In this document: positions 35,207-43,545 of the stretch, piece by piece
How positions within the stretch are numbered: position 1 is the stretch's first letter
Layout of the letters: every line of letters begins with the position of its first letter
Origin: Streptomyces sp. ALI-76-A
Lineage (GTDB): Bacteria; Actinomycetota; Actinomycetes; Streptomycetales; Streptomycetaceae
Length of the DNA: 64,000 nucleotides
Direction: 5' to 3'
Assembly: GCF_030287445.1 (NCBI RefSeq)
Contig: NZ_JASVWB010000004.1
Coordinates: 310,001 to 374,000, forward strand
Notes under the pieces: model-generated
The model's database searches: none
Seen by the model: only the letters and a program-made list of their open reading frames with translations
What the model was told of the DNA's origin: nothing
Position numbers and translations under genes: made by a program

Positions 35207-36897
35207 CCCGCACGTCCGACCTGTGGTGGAAGAACGCGGTGGTGTACTGCCTGGACGTCGAGACGTACCAGGACGGCAACGGCGACGGGATCGGTGACTT
35301 CGCGGGACTCACCCAGCGCATCGACCACTTGGTGCGCCTCGGTGTGACCTGTGTGTGGCTGATGCCCTTCTACCCGACCCGGGAGCGCGACGACGGATAC
35401 GACATCACGGACTTCTACGGTGTCGACCCTCGCCTGGGAACCCTCGGCGACTTCACCGAGTTCGTCCGCACCGCCCGCGACCGCGGCATCCGCGTGATCG
35501 CTGACCTCGTCGTCAACCACACCTCCGAGGAGCATCCCTGGTTCAAGGACGCCCGTTCCAGCCGGGACTCCGCCCACCGCGACTGGTACGTCTGGAAGGA
35601 CGAGCCTCCCGAGGACGGTCCCGAGGGTGTGGTCTTCCCCGACGCGGAGGACAGCCTGTGGGAGTACGACGAGGGCAGCGGCCAGTACTACCTGCACCGC
35701 TTCTACAAGCAGCAGCCCGACCTCAATGTCGCCAACCCCGCGGTGCGCGACGAGATAGCCCGGGTCATGGGGTTCTGGACGCAGCTCGGACTGTCCGGCT
35801 TCCGGGTCGACGCCGTGCCGTTCCTGCTGGAGACGGACGGGCAGGACGACGCCGGTGACCTGCCCGACCCGCACGAGTACCTCGCCGACCTGCGCGCCTT
35901 CCTCGGCCGCCGCAACGGCGAGTCGGTGCTGCTCGGCGAGGTCAACCTGCCGTACGACGACCTCGCCCGCTTCTTCGGCGACCCCGCCTCGGACCGCGGT
36001 GACGAACTCACCATGTGCTTCGACTTCGTCGGGATGCAGCAGATGTACCTGTCGATGGCGCGCGAGGACGCGGGACCGCTGGCCGCCGCGCTGCGGGAGC
36101 GTCCCGCCGCCCCGCGGGACGCCCACTGGGCCACGTTCGTGCGCAACCACGACGAGCTCACCCTCGACAAGCTGAGCGACGACGAACGCGCGGAGGTGTT
36201 CGCCACGTTCGGTCCGGACAAGGACATGCAGCTGTACGACCGGGGATTGCGCCGCAGGCTGCCGCCCATGGTCGGCGGCGACCAGCGCCGGATCGAACTC
36301 GCCTACAGCCTGCTGTTCACCCTGCCGGGCACCCCCGTGCTCTTCTACGGCGAGGAGATCGGCATGGGGGAGAACCTGGCCGCCGAGGGACGCCAGGCCG
36401 TGCGGACGCCCATGCAGTGGACGCCGGAGGACGGCGCCGGCTTCTCCATCGCCGACCCGGAATCCTTCCCCAACCCGCTGGCGGACGGCGCGTTCGGACC
36501 GCAGAAGGTCAACGTGTACGAGCAGAGCCGTGACCCCGGATCGCTGCTGAGCCGCATGCGGCTGTTCGTCGAGCGGTACCGGGAGGCTCCCGAGCTGGCC
36601 TGGGGCGACTACCGCCTCGTGGAGACCGGCGAGCGGGCGGTTCTCGCTCACGTCGGCTGCACCACCGACGGGAGGGTCCTGGCCGTGCACAACTTCGCGG
36701 GCCGGCCGGCCACCGTGCGGCTGAAGCTGACCGAAGCCGGCCCCGGTGCGAGGCTGACGGACCTTCTCGACGAGGGACACCTCGGTCTCACCGTGGCCGA
36801 CGACGGCCTGCTCCGCGTCGAACTGCCCGCCTACGGCTACCGGTGGCTGCGCCTCGGCACTCCGGCGGACGACCCGGAGAGGGTCGCCTCCGGCTGA
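35197..36897 (+). CDS. GH13 alpha-amylase-family enzyme, trehalose-synthase-like
   Basis: Intracellular GH13 enzyme of 566 aa, no signal peptide. The catalytic triad can be placed: nucleophile in SGFRVDAVPF, acid/base Glu in VLLGEVNLPYD, and Asp in FVRNHDELTLD. The N-terminal WWKNAVVYCLDVETYQDGNG and later FYGEEIGMGENLAAEGR with PMQW are typical of trehalose synthase-like members, with a C-terminal beta domain. It could isomerise maltose/trehalose or act on short alpha-glucans. Start ATG overlaps the upstream LLM gene by 10 nt. Confidence 0.9.
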   Translation: MRLTRTSDLWWKNAVVYCLDVETYQDGNGDGIGDFAGLTQRIDHLVRLGVTCVWLMPFYPTRERDDGYDITDFYGVDPRLGTLGDFTEFVRTARDRGIRVIADLVVNHTSEEHPWFKDARSSRDSAHRDWYVWKDEPPEDGPEGVVFPDAEDSLWEYDEGSGQYYLHRFYKQQPDLNVANPAVRDEIARVMGFWTQLGLSGFRVDAVPFLLETDGQDDAGDLPDPHEYLADLRAFLGRRNGESVLLGEVNLPYDDLARFFGDPASDRGDELTMCFDFVGMQQMYLSMAREDAGPLAAALRERPAAPRDAHWATFVRNHDELTLDKLSDDERAEVFATFGPDKDMQLYDRGLRRRLPPMVGGDQRRIELAYSLLFTLPGTPVLFYGEEIGMGENLAAEGRQAVRTPMQWTPEDGAGFSIADPESFPNPLADGAFGPQKVNVYEQSRDPGSLLSRMRLFVERYREAPELAWGDYRLVETGERAVLAHVGCTTDGRVLAVHNFAGRPATVRLKLTEAGPGARLTDLLDEGHLGLTVADDGLLRVELPAYGYRWLRLGTPADDPERVASG

Positions 36898-37010
36898 CAC
36901 CGTGCCGCACGGCCTCGGAGGGCGGAGAACGGACGGACAGGAGGGCGGAGGGCGGAGGCGGCGGGGAAGCGGTGTGCGGCCCGTTGAGGCCCGAAGGCTT
37001 CCCTGCACGC

Positions 37011-37245
37011 TCAGGTGAGGTTGCCGGCCTCGGGGCCGGTGCCCGGTCCGCCCACGCCGCGGTTGACGAACATGTCGCAGCTGCGGCCGACTCCGGCGCT
37101 GTCCGCGCGGTAGGCGGCGGGCACGTTGGCGATCAGCTGTTCCTGGTTCTGCCGCAGCGTGGTGGCGAGCGAGTCGAGTTCCAGGTGGACGAGGTGACCA
37201 TCTGAGGCAAACGCGCCGGTGGGATGCCGCGCCCGGCGCTGACCT
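37011..37245 (-). pseudogene. C-terminal remnant of a secreted-enzyme-like gene
   Basis: A minus-strand frame ending at TGA (complement of 37011-37013) reads HPTGAFASDGHLVHLELDSL, then TTLRQNQEQLIANVPAAYRA and ends GVGGPGTGPEAGNLT. Sequence and codon use are protein-like, but no start codon is in frame upstream and a terminator hairpin lies just before it. It looks like the 3' end of a larger gene whose rest is lost. Family not recognised. Confidence 0.55.
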
Positions 37246-37296
37246 GGGGCGCCTCGGGGCGTGTGCGGTCCGGCGTCTCGGTGACCGGCACGAGAG

Positions 37297-37327
37297 GCGG
37301 CCCGGCCGGGGAGACCGGCCGGGCCGC
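37297..37327 (-). terminator. Hairpin terminator of the GH43 gene
   Basis: Perfect 13-bp G/C stem (37297-37309 with 37315-37327), loop GGAGA, lying 17 nt after the stop of the minus-strand GH43/ricin gene. Confidence 0.8.
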
Positions 37328-37343
37328 TGGGCGACGGGGGTGC

Positions 37344-38771
37344 TCAGACCCCGCGCTTGAACTGCTGGTTGGTGCCGGTGCCGCAGGTCCACTGGAGGAG
37401 CCTGGCGTTGTCGGCGGTGGACTTGTCCGCCACGTCGAGGCACTTGCCGCTGAGACGTGAGACGAGCCGCACCCAGCCGTCACCGGCGTCCTGGAGCCGC
37501 CACTGCTGGTTGGCGCCGGCGCCGCAGGTCCACTGGACGACCGGATTGCCGTTGGCGGTGGAGTTGTTGGCCACGTCCAGGCACTTGCCGCTGTGCCGGG
37601 CGACGAGCTGGACGTATCCGCTGCCCATGTCCTTGAACCACCACGCCTGGTTCATGCCGCCGTTGCAGGTGTACTGGGTGATCTGGGTGCCGTCGTCCTG
37701 CGACCGGCTGGGCACGTCCAGGCACTTGGTGCTGTGGCGGGCGGTGACCGTCTCCCAGGGTCCGCCGACGCCGTCGACCTTCCCGGCCGCGGTGTCGATG
37801 TCGATCTGGGCGAACCAGTCCATGGTCATGGTGGTGTCGGTGGGGAACTCCAGCGGCAGCCAGACGTACCGCGAGGCGTTGACGTTCAGGCCGAGGGAGT
37901 TGCCCCAGCGGTCGCCCATGTAGAGGTACTCGGTGCCCGCGCTGCCCTGCACGGGCAGGACGAACGTGGTCTGGGAGCCGTAGGCGGTGGAGTCGCCGAC
38001 GTTGCGCAGGTCGCTCCAGGTACCGGTGATGCTGGAGGCGGTCGCGTACATCTGCTGGTTGGGCCGCCAGCCGGTGGCACCGGAGGTGAGCAGGAAGTAG
38101 ACGCCGTTCCGCTTGAACAGGGCGGGCGCTTCCCGCAGTTGCCCGGCCCAGAGCAGCTGTACCCGGGTCTCGACGGTGAGGTAGTCGGGGCTGAGGCGGT
38201 AGATGTGCAGGTCACGGTTCTCACGGGCGGCCGAGATCATGTAGCCCGTACCGTCGTCGTCCGTGTAGACGGTGATGTCGCGGGACATGTGGCCCAGCGG
38301 ACGGAAGCTGCCCTGCCAGGTGTAGTCGCCGTCGACGGTGTCGGAGACGGCCACGGCGGCCCGGGCCTGGGTGTAGTCGGTGGCCAGCTCCTTGTGCATC
38401 CACATCACGAACTTGCCGGTGGACGCGTTGTACATGACCTTCGGCCGCTCGATGTTGGCCGAGGCGAGCTCCGGATCGGTGGCCTGGGTCAGGACATGGC
38501 GCCGGAACTCCCAGCTCTTCAGGTCTGTCGAGCGGTACGCGGACACGTACCGGAAGGAGTTGTCCTCGTTGCGGTTCTCACCGAACCAGTAGTAGTAGGA
38601 GCCGACCTTGATCACACCGCCGCCGTGGGCGTGGACCACGGCTCCGGCGGTGTCGGTGAACTGGGTCCCGTTGGAGACCGTGACGGTCGCCGCGTGCGCG
38701 GCGCCGGTCATGAGGGCCTGGGGGACGAGGCTGAGCAGCACGGCGAGGACGAGGAGCCGGACACGGCGCAT
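37344..38771 (-). CDS. Secreted GH43-type glycosidase with ricin-B lectin (CBM13) domain
   Basis: Exported enzyme of 475 aa. Signal peptide at residues 1-27 (MRRVRLLVLAVLLSLVPQAL...HAA). Residues 30-340 form a five-bladed beta-propeller of GH43 exo-galactanase appearance (HAHGGGVIKVGSYYYWFGEN, SANIERPKVMYNASTGKFVM). Residues 345-475 are a ricin-type beta-trefoil with three KCLDV units and QxW-like NQAWW, NQQWRLQ and NQQFK. It probably trims plant arabinogalactan side chains; the substrate is inferred. ATG chosen for the signal peptide, GGGAAAG upstream. Terminator follows at 37297. Confidence 0.9.
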   Translation of the reverse strand: MRRVRLLVLAVLLSLVPQALMTGAAHAATVTVSNGTQFTDTAGAVVHAHGGGVIKVGSYYYWFGENRNEDNSFRYVSAYRSTDLKSWEFRRHVLTQATDPELASANIERPKVMYNASTGKFVMWMHKELATDYTQARAAVAVSDTVDGDYTWQGSFRPLGHMSRDITVYTDDDGTGYMISAARENRDLHIYRLSPDYLTVETRVQLLWAGQLREAPALFKRNGVYFLLTSGATGWRPNQQMYATASSITGTWSDLRNVGDSTAYGSQTTFVLPVQGSAGTEYLYMGDRWGNSLGLNVNASRYVWLPLEFPTDTTMTMDWFAQIDIDTAAGKVDGVGGPWETVTARHSTKCLDVPSRSQDDGTQITQYTCNGGMNQAWWFKDMGSGYVQLVARHSGKCLDVANNSTANGNPVVQWTCGAGANQQWRLQDAGDGWVRLVSRLSGKCLDVADKSTADNARLLQWTCGTGTNQQFKRGV

Positions 38772-39189
38772 CGAGGGTCTTTCCCTTCCACTCGGCTGCC
38801 TTGGTGCCAACGCAGGAAACAAGGCAGACCACAACCGACCAAAAACCGGCTGAATCGAACGCTGCCGCACATCACACTGCCCTTACGGCTGTGCGTCAAG
38901 GGTGTGAACGTGACTGGTTCCGTACGGAGTCGGACGGGACGGGGCGGAACCTGGTGTCTCCCCCGGCGTCTCCCGCTCGTCCCGCCCCAGCGGATTCCGT
39001 GGCAGGTCCGAGGGGTGCCGTCTCGCTTCCTCACGTTTCGACAAAGTAAAGGGCGGCTTCTTGCGCTCCTGCGGATCGCGCTCCGAGCGTGGCTGAAAGA
39101 GGCGTACGGTGCCCGGCGTGCGGGACCTGGATGAGCCTCAGCCCCGCCCGCCCGGGGAAAGTCTCACGGGTGCCGGGCAGGGGCCTCGG
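38772..39189. other. Intergenic, no gene recognised
   Basis: About 420 bases upstream of the GH43 gene and downstream of the 71-aa gene, both minus-strand. It should contain the GH43 promoter; a small TTGGTGCCAA palindrome occurs near 38803-38812. No protein-like frame was seen. Confidence 0.45.
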
Positions 39190-39405
39190 TCACGACTCGG
39201 GCACGGCTTCGGTCTTCGCCGGCCCGGAGGATTCCATGGCGCGCTGGAAGGCGGCCATGCACGGTAGACAGTGCCGATCGGTAGCGTGCTGGTCGACTTT
39301 GTCGGACCGCTGCACACCGCACAGCGTGACGGTCTTGTCCGCGGCCAGCACATGCCAGACCAGTGCCTCGCCGGCTGCCGCGGATCCGATCCACATCTCG
39401 TACAT
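39190..39405 (-). CDS. Small Cys/His protein, 71 aa
   Basis: A 71-aa protein MYEMWIGSAAAGEALVWHVL followed by TLCGVQRSDK and HATDRHCLPCMAAF. The Cys and His residues (CG, H..CLPC) could bind zinc. GAGGAG lies 7 nt upstream of the ATG at 39405, supporting this start over one 15 nt earlier. Function unknown. It is 22 nt downstream of the DUF3566 gene start-to-stop order, so the two may be cotranscribed. Confidence 0.78.
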   Translation of the reverse strand: MYEMWIGSAAAGEALVWHVLAADKTVTLCGVQRSDKVDQHATDRHCLPCMAAFQRAMESSGPAKTEAVPES

Positions 39406-39427
39406 ACGCACGCTCCTCACGACCGCG

Positions 39428-40135
39428 TCACTCAGGTCCGTCCTGAGTCAGAGTCATCTCGACACCGCCGACGAGCCCCGCCGACAGGTTGTAGAGAAAG
39501 GCGCCCAGGGTCGTCAGCGCCGTGACCAGCACCACCTCCAGAATCGTGACGCCGGTGGTGATGACGAGCACCCAGCCCAGCGACGGCCGCAGATCCGGGT
39601 CGACCGTGCCCAGCAGCATCCACAGCACGGTCACCGTCACGATCACGCACACGCCCAGGGCCACGGAGGCGAGGAAGCCCACCGTCATCACCGACCAGGG
39701 GTCGGTCCTCGATATCCGCAACCGTGCTCGGCGCGTTCTCGGCGTACGGCGTCCTCGGGCGCCGGCCCGGCGTACGGCGCCGACGCCGCCCTCAACACCC
39801 GCACCCGTCCCCGCTCCGGCATCGGCACCGTTCCGCCGTCCCGTGACGTGGGGCTCGGCCCGTTCGGCACGGGGCCCGGGCTTTTGGTTCTCGCGGCGCA
39901 GGTCGGACGGGTGATGAGGTCCTGCGATACCGGTCGCCGGCCGGCGCACCGACTGCTGGGGGCGCGGCGGACTCGTGTCGGCCTGCGCGGCATCGGCCGA
40001 CGCGGCCTCCGCGGGTGGGTGCCCGGTTCGTGTCTGCTGCTGAGCGCTGCCTTTCCGGGTGGCAGGCCGCTCCGGTCCGGGGGAGCGTCTCGCGCCCTTG
40101 CCGTTCCTCTTGGTGGCACGTCTGGCTGGACTCAC
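39428..40135 (-). CDS. DUF3566-like two-helix membrane protein
   Basis: Protein of about 235 aa with a long basic, Pro/Arg/Ala-rich cytosolic N-terminus and a C-terminal membrane unit: SVMTVGFLASVALGVCVIVT and LGWVLVITTGVTILEVVLVT, then TTLGAFLYNLSAGLVGGVEM. This matches DUF3566, best known from a protein encoded beside gyrA in actinobacteria. Function unknown. GTG at 40135 with TGAGGA upstream is used, but the start is uncertain; the disordered tail could be shorter or longer. Confidence 0.7.
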   Translation of the reverse strand: MSPARRATKRNGKGARRSPGPERPATRKGSAQQQTRTGHPPAEAASADAAQADTSPPRPQQSVRRPATGIAGPHHPSDLRRENQKPGPRAERAEPHVTGRRNGADAGAGTGAGVEGGVGAVRRAGARGRRTPRTRRARLRISRTDPWSVMTVGFLASVALGVCVIVTVTVLWMLLGTVDPDLRPSLGWVLVITTGVTILEVVLVTALTTLGAFLYNLSAGLVGGVEMTLTQDGPE

Positions 40136-40263
40136 GGGACCGTCCTCACGCCGTCTCGGGCCGCCCCTCTCCGCGTGCACCGCACAGGTTCACCGCACTG
40201 CGCACGGAGGTGTGGCTCATGAGCCGGGGCAGGCAACCGGGCGGCCGTCATTGGGGGTGGTTG

Positions 40264-40408
40264 TCAGGGGGTGGCCGTCAGAGCGCTGTCACGCCGCTGA
40301 TCGTTCAGGCCCCGCAGCACGGCCACCGGAGCGTCCCGTACCCGCTCCAGCGGTACGTTCTCGTACTGGCAAGCCCAGCACCTTGTCCAAGTCCACGCTG
40401 ACGGGCAT
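40264..40408 (-). pseudogene. Frameshifted small helix-hairpin-helix-like gene
   Basis: From an ATG at 40408 the minus strand reads MPVSVDLDKVLG, then a +1/-1 shift near 40370 is needed to continue YENVPLERVRDAPVAVLRGL and NDQRRDSALTATP to a stop at 40264-40266. The combined sequence resembles small Streptomyces proteins with a DAPVSAL-type motif, but is about 50 aa rather than 70-80. I read it as frameshifted and truncated. Confidence 0.5.
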
Positions 40409-40784
40409 CTCGTGCCTCCGGAAGTCGGGACTCATACCGGCATCACGGGCCGGCCCGGTCACGCATCCCATGCTTCGCCAGCGGACCGCCGCCCGCACCC
40501 TCGGTACACCCGACCGAGCACGGGCCCCGAAAGCGCAGCACGCGCACCGCTCCCGCCCGACAGACAGACGGACAGCACGCGCACCGCTCCCGTACGCATG
40601 ACCGGCCCACCGCCTCGGCCACCGCTCGCCCGGAACGGCCGGGTGGGGCGGGACGTGACCGCCCTGGTGCGGATCGCGGGCCACGCCCCGCCCCGCTCGT
40701 TCGGCGACGGCGGTGGGCGCGGTGCGCGGTGGGCGCGCCGGGCCGGGAAGCACTCTCGGTCCCGGCTCGGTGGCCGGGACCGTG
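40409..40784. other. Intergenic, no gene recognised
   Basis: About 375 bases between the frameshifted remnant and the beta-propeller gene. GCGCACCGCTCCCG occurs twice (about 40541 and 40578), a short direct repeat next to GACAGACAGACGGACAG. No gene was supported. Confidence 0.45.
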
Positions 40785-41951
40785 TCAGCCGTCGAGGCGT
40801 TCCGTGTAGGCCCCGGTCGGAGGGGCCTGGGTGGGACTCGTCATGCCCGCCGACCAGAACGCCGCGGTGCCGGGAACGGATGTCACGTCGTTGAGGTACG
40901 GCGCGGGCGCCGCACCGGCCGGTCCCCGTACGACGGTCCAGGTGCCGCCGTCCCGTCGCAGGTACGTGCTGCGGCTCTGGTCCTGGTAGTTCCAGCCCGA
41001 TATCCATGCGGCGCGGCCCTGCGCGTCGCCCGCGATCCCGGTCAGCGACCCGACGACGAAGCCCGGTTGCAGCCGCGTCCAGGCCGTGCCGTCCCAGTGG
41101 GCCAGTGCGGGGTTGCCCGGGCGTCCCGGTGGTCCGCCGGCGCCGGCCTCGGTGCCCACCGCCCATACGTCGTCCGGCCCGTCCGCGTGCACATCAGCGA
41201 TGCCCAGACGGAGTCCCGCGATCGCGGGGAGAACCGTCCACGCCCCGTTCCAGCGGGCCACCAGCCCCGACCATCCTCCGCCCGCCCCCACATCGCCGCT
41301 CACCCAGACCTCGCCCGGCGCTCCCGGCGTGACGCCGTAGAGGTTCGCGCTCGCCACAGGCAGCGGGTCCAGCCAGCGCCAGCGCCGTCCGTCCCCGCAC
41401 AGCAGGCGGACTGCGCCGCCTCGCGTGCCGCAGGCCCACACCCGCTGGTCGGGGCCGACCGCCACCGAGTCCAGCCGGACGCCCGGCTCGCCCCTGCCCG
41501 GGAACGAGGCCTCGCGCCAGGTGGTTCCGTCCCAGCGCAGCAGTGGGCTCGCGTTCCCGTCGGGCAGGCCCACGGCCCACGCCGCGCCGGAGCTGCTACC
41601 GGCGACGTCGCTCAGCCGGCCGGCGAAGCTCAGATGCGACAGGTCGGTCTTCGACCAGGCGCTGCCGTTCCAGACCATGGCCAGCGCCTCTCCCCCCGAC
41701 GGTCCGCCGAGGTCCTCCTCGCCGACGGCCCAGGCCAGTTGGGGCCCGGCGGCGGCGATGCTGCGTAACTGCGCCGGCGGGACGCTGCCGGGCGCCGGTA
41801 CGGCCTGCCAGCCTTCCGCACGGGGCGTGGGTCCGGGATGCCGGCCTGGTGTGGGGGACGCCTGCGCGTCGGACGCCCGTACCGATCCCGGACCGAGTGC
41901 GATCCCCGAAAGCGCGCCGATCGTCCCCGCCACAAATCGCCTTCGTCTCAC
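40785..41951 (-). CDS. Secreted beta-propeller protein, Tat-type signal
   Basis: Exported protein of 388 aa. The N-terminus RRRRFVAGTIGALSGIALGP looks like a twin-arginine signal, so it is probably exported folded. The mature part contains repeated Trp/Gly blades such as AWAVGEEDL, AWAVGLPDG, VWACGTRGG, VWVSGDVGA and VWAVGTEAG, each followed by a Trp-rich strand (WNGSAW, WDGTTW, WNGAW), i.e. a beta-propeller. GTG start with GGAGGGAGC 7 nt upstream is convincing. Function unknown; probably surface or extracellular binding. Confidence 0.82.
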   Translation of the reverse strand: MRRRRFVAGTIGALSGIALGPGSVRASDAQASPTPGRHPGPTPRAEGWQAVPAPGSVPPAQLRSIAAAGPQLAWAVGEEDLGGPSGGEALAMVWNGSAWSKTDLSHLSFAGRLSDVAGSSSGAAWAVGLPDGNASPLLRWDGTTWREASFPGRGEPGVRLDSVAVGPDQRVWACGTRGGAVRLLCGDGRRWRWLDPLPVASANLYGVTPGAPGEVWVSGDVGAGGGWSGLVARWNGAWTVLPAIAGLRLGIADVHADGPDDVWAVGTEAGAGGPPGRPGNPALAHWDGTAWTRLQPGFVVGSLTGIAGDAQGRAAWISGWNYQDQSRSTYLRRDGGTWTVVRGPAGAAPAPYLNDVTSVPGTAAFWSAGMTSPTQAPPTGAYTERLDG

Positions 41952-42146
41952 TGTCGGCTCCCTCCACGCGGGTAGGAGGGACCACCGTGAACCGGCGAAG
42001 CCCACAGGTCTAGATACGCACGTGACAAACCCGGCGGTCCCAGGTGCTCCGCGCGTGCGGCGATGAGCCGGGCGGCGGATGACAAGGGACGGGACAGATG
42101 ACAAGTGACGGGTCATGGGTTACGGGCGACGGACCATGTCCTGCGG

Positions 42147-42872
42147 TCAGCTCGCGTCCGCTGCCTTCCACGCCAGGTAGACGGTGTTGGTCGCGGTTCC
42201 TCCCTGTAGAGGATTGTTGAAGTCGACGACATGGGCCTCCGACCCCGCGAAAACCTCGGCGAGGACGGCGGTGAACTGTTCGTCCGGCGGATCGTTCGAC
42301 CAGAGAGCGAAGACGCCGTCGGGATGGAGACGGTCGGCGAGAGCGCGCATCCCGGCGGGCCGGTAGAGCGCCGCGTGACGCGGGTGCAGCACATGGCGCG
42401 GTGAATGGTCCACGTCCAGGAGGATGGCGTGGAAACGACGGTCCGGCTCCAGGGGGTCCAGGCCGCCGTCGCCGATCATCGCGAAGAAGTCGCCCTGAAC
42501 CAGGCGGCAGCGGGAATCCGAGGCCAGGGAAGCGCCCAGCGGTACCAGTCCGCGCTGGTGCCACTCGATGACCTCGCCGAGAGCGTCGACCACGATCAGG
42601 GAACGGACACGTGGATCGTCCAGGGCGGCCCGGGCGGTGTAACCCAGGCCGAGTCCGCCCACGGCGACGTCGAGTTCGGCATGCGGCAGCTTGGCCAGGC
42701 CGATCCGGGTCAGGGCGATCTCGCCCGCGGTGAAGAGACTGGACATCAGGAACTCGTCCCCGAGCTTCACCTCGTACACGTCGTCGCCCGATGCCGGGTC
42801 CCGTCGGCGCCGCAGACTGATGTCGCCCATCGGGGTGGGGCGCCAGTCGATCTCCTGGAAACGCGCGCTCAT
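42147..42872 (-). CDS. Spermidine-synthase-like methyltransferase-fold protein
   Basis: Protein of 241 aa with a Rossmann-like methyltransferase core: VAVGGLGLGYTARAALDDPR (motif I), LIVVDALGEVIEWH (acidic end of strand 2), CRLVQGDFFAMI, and AILLDVDHSPRHVLHPRHAA. These match spermidine-synthase-family proteins; GGLGLGY replaces the canonical GGGDGG, common in uncharacterised homologues. Start ATG with GAAGG upstream. Substrate unknown. A single-gene unit between the beta-propeller gene and the decayed region. Confidence 0.82.
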   Translation of the reverse strand: MSARFQEIDWRPTPMGDISLRRRRDPASGDDVYEVKLGDEFLMSSLFTAGEIALTRIGLAKLPHAELDVAVGGLGLGYTARAALDDPRVRSLIVVDALGEVIEWHQRGLVPLGASLASDSRCRLVQGDFFAMIGDGGLDPLEPDRRFHAILLDVDHSPRHVLHPRHAALYRPAGMRALADRLHPDGVFALWSNDPPDEQFTAVLAEVFAGSEAHVVDFNNPLQGGTATNTVYLAWKAADAS

Positions 42873-43005
42873 CCGTTCACCTTCCTGATGCCGACGCCAT
42901 GTGTCTGGCCGCCGCGCCGCGAGGCCGCCGCGAAGCTGTCCCTGCCGTCGGCCAGGACAGGGAGGAGGAACGGGAGCGGGGAGGAGGGAGGAACGGGCCG
43001 GGCGG

Positions 43006-43205
43006 TCAGGTGCCCATGATGACACCGGCCGGCGAGGGCCGGGTCCGGCAGCGCGGTCCGTCGCGGATCCCTTTGATGAGGAGTGCCTCGCCGGAGACGT
43101 CGACGTAGTGCGCGCCCGCGTCGATCGCCGCCCGCACCACCGGTTCACGGTAGGAGGTGAACGGAGTGGCGCAGTCGACGACCGCGTCCACGTCACTGAA
43201 CGCGA
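43006..43205 (-). pseudogene. Fragment of a saccharopine-dehydrogenase-like gene
   Basis: Minus-strand frame reading DVDAVVDCATPFTSYREPVV, then RAAIDAGAHYVDVSGEALLI, typical of the N-terminal Rossmann part of saccharopine dehydrogenase/trans-acting enoyl reductase-like proteins. It then ends prematurely. Upstream in the same frame the sequence is non-homologous (it is antisense to another fragment), so the gene is truncated at both ends. Confidence 0.65.
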
Positions 43206-43209
43206 GGTC

Positions 43210-43390
43210 CTGCGACCCGCCCCAGCACGACCTCCGGCACCCGCTGGTCGGCACCCTGACCGTCACCCAGCAGACGCTCACCACCTCCGACGCCTCCGAC
43301 CAGGCACTCGTCGTCGTGACAGCGGAACCGGGAACAGCCTCGGAGCCAGCGCTCCGGCTGCTCGCCCAGGCCACCGGCACCACTCGCTGA
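43210..43390 (+). pseudogene. C-terminal fragment of an MmyB-like XRE regulator
   Basis: Plus-strand frame reading HDLRHPLVGTLTVTQQTLTT, then SDQALVVVTAEPGTASEPAL and LRLLAQATGTTR. This is the C-terminal end of MmyB-type ligand-binding domains found in Streptomyces XRE regulators. Its DNA-binding domain and start are missing and the sequence before it belongs to the opposed dehydrogenase fragment. Confidence 0.65.
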
Positions 43391-43545
43391 CGACAGGGAC
43401 AGCTCGTCGCCGGCTTCGCCGGCTGTCTGGCTTCGCTGCCCGGTGCGGCCTGCGCAGCGGGTCGCCGACGGACGCGGTGGTCGACGGTGCCGGTGCGACG
43501 GCCGACCGGCGCCGGGGCGACGGAGACGTCGTTGCTCCCCGCCGG

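Noticed and set aside
34843..37443. 866-codon minus-strand frame opposite the LLM and GH13 genes
   Set aside because: Covers two well-supported plus-strand genes and has no recognisable domain.
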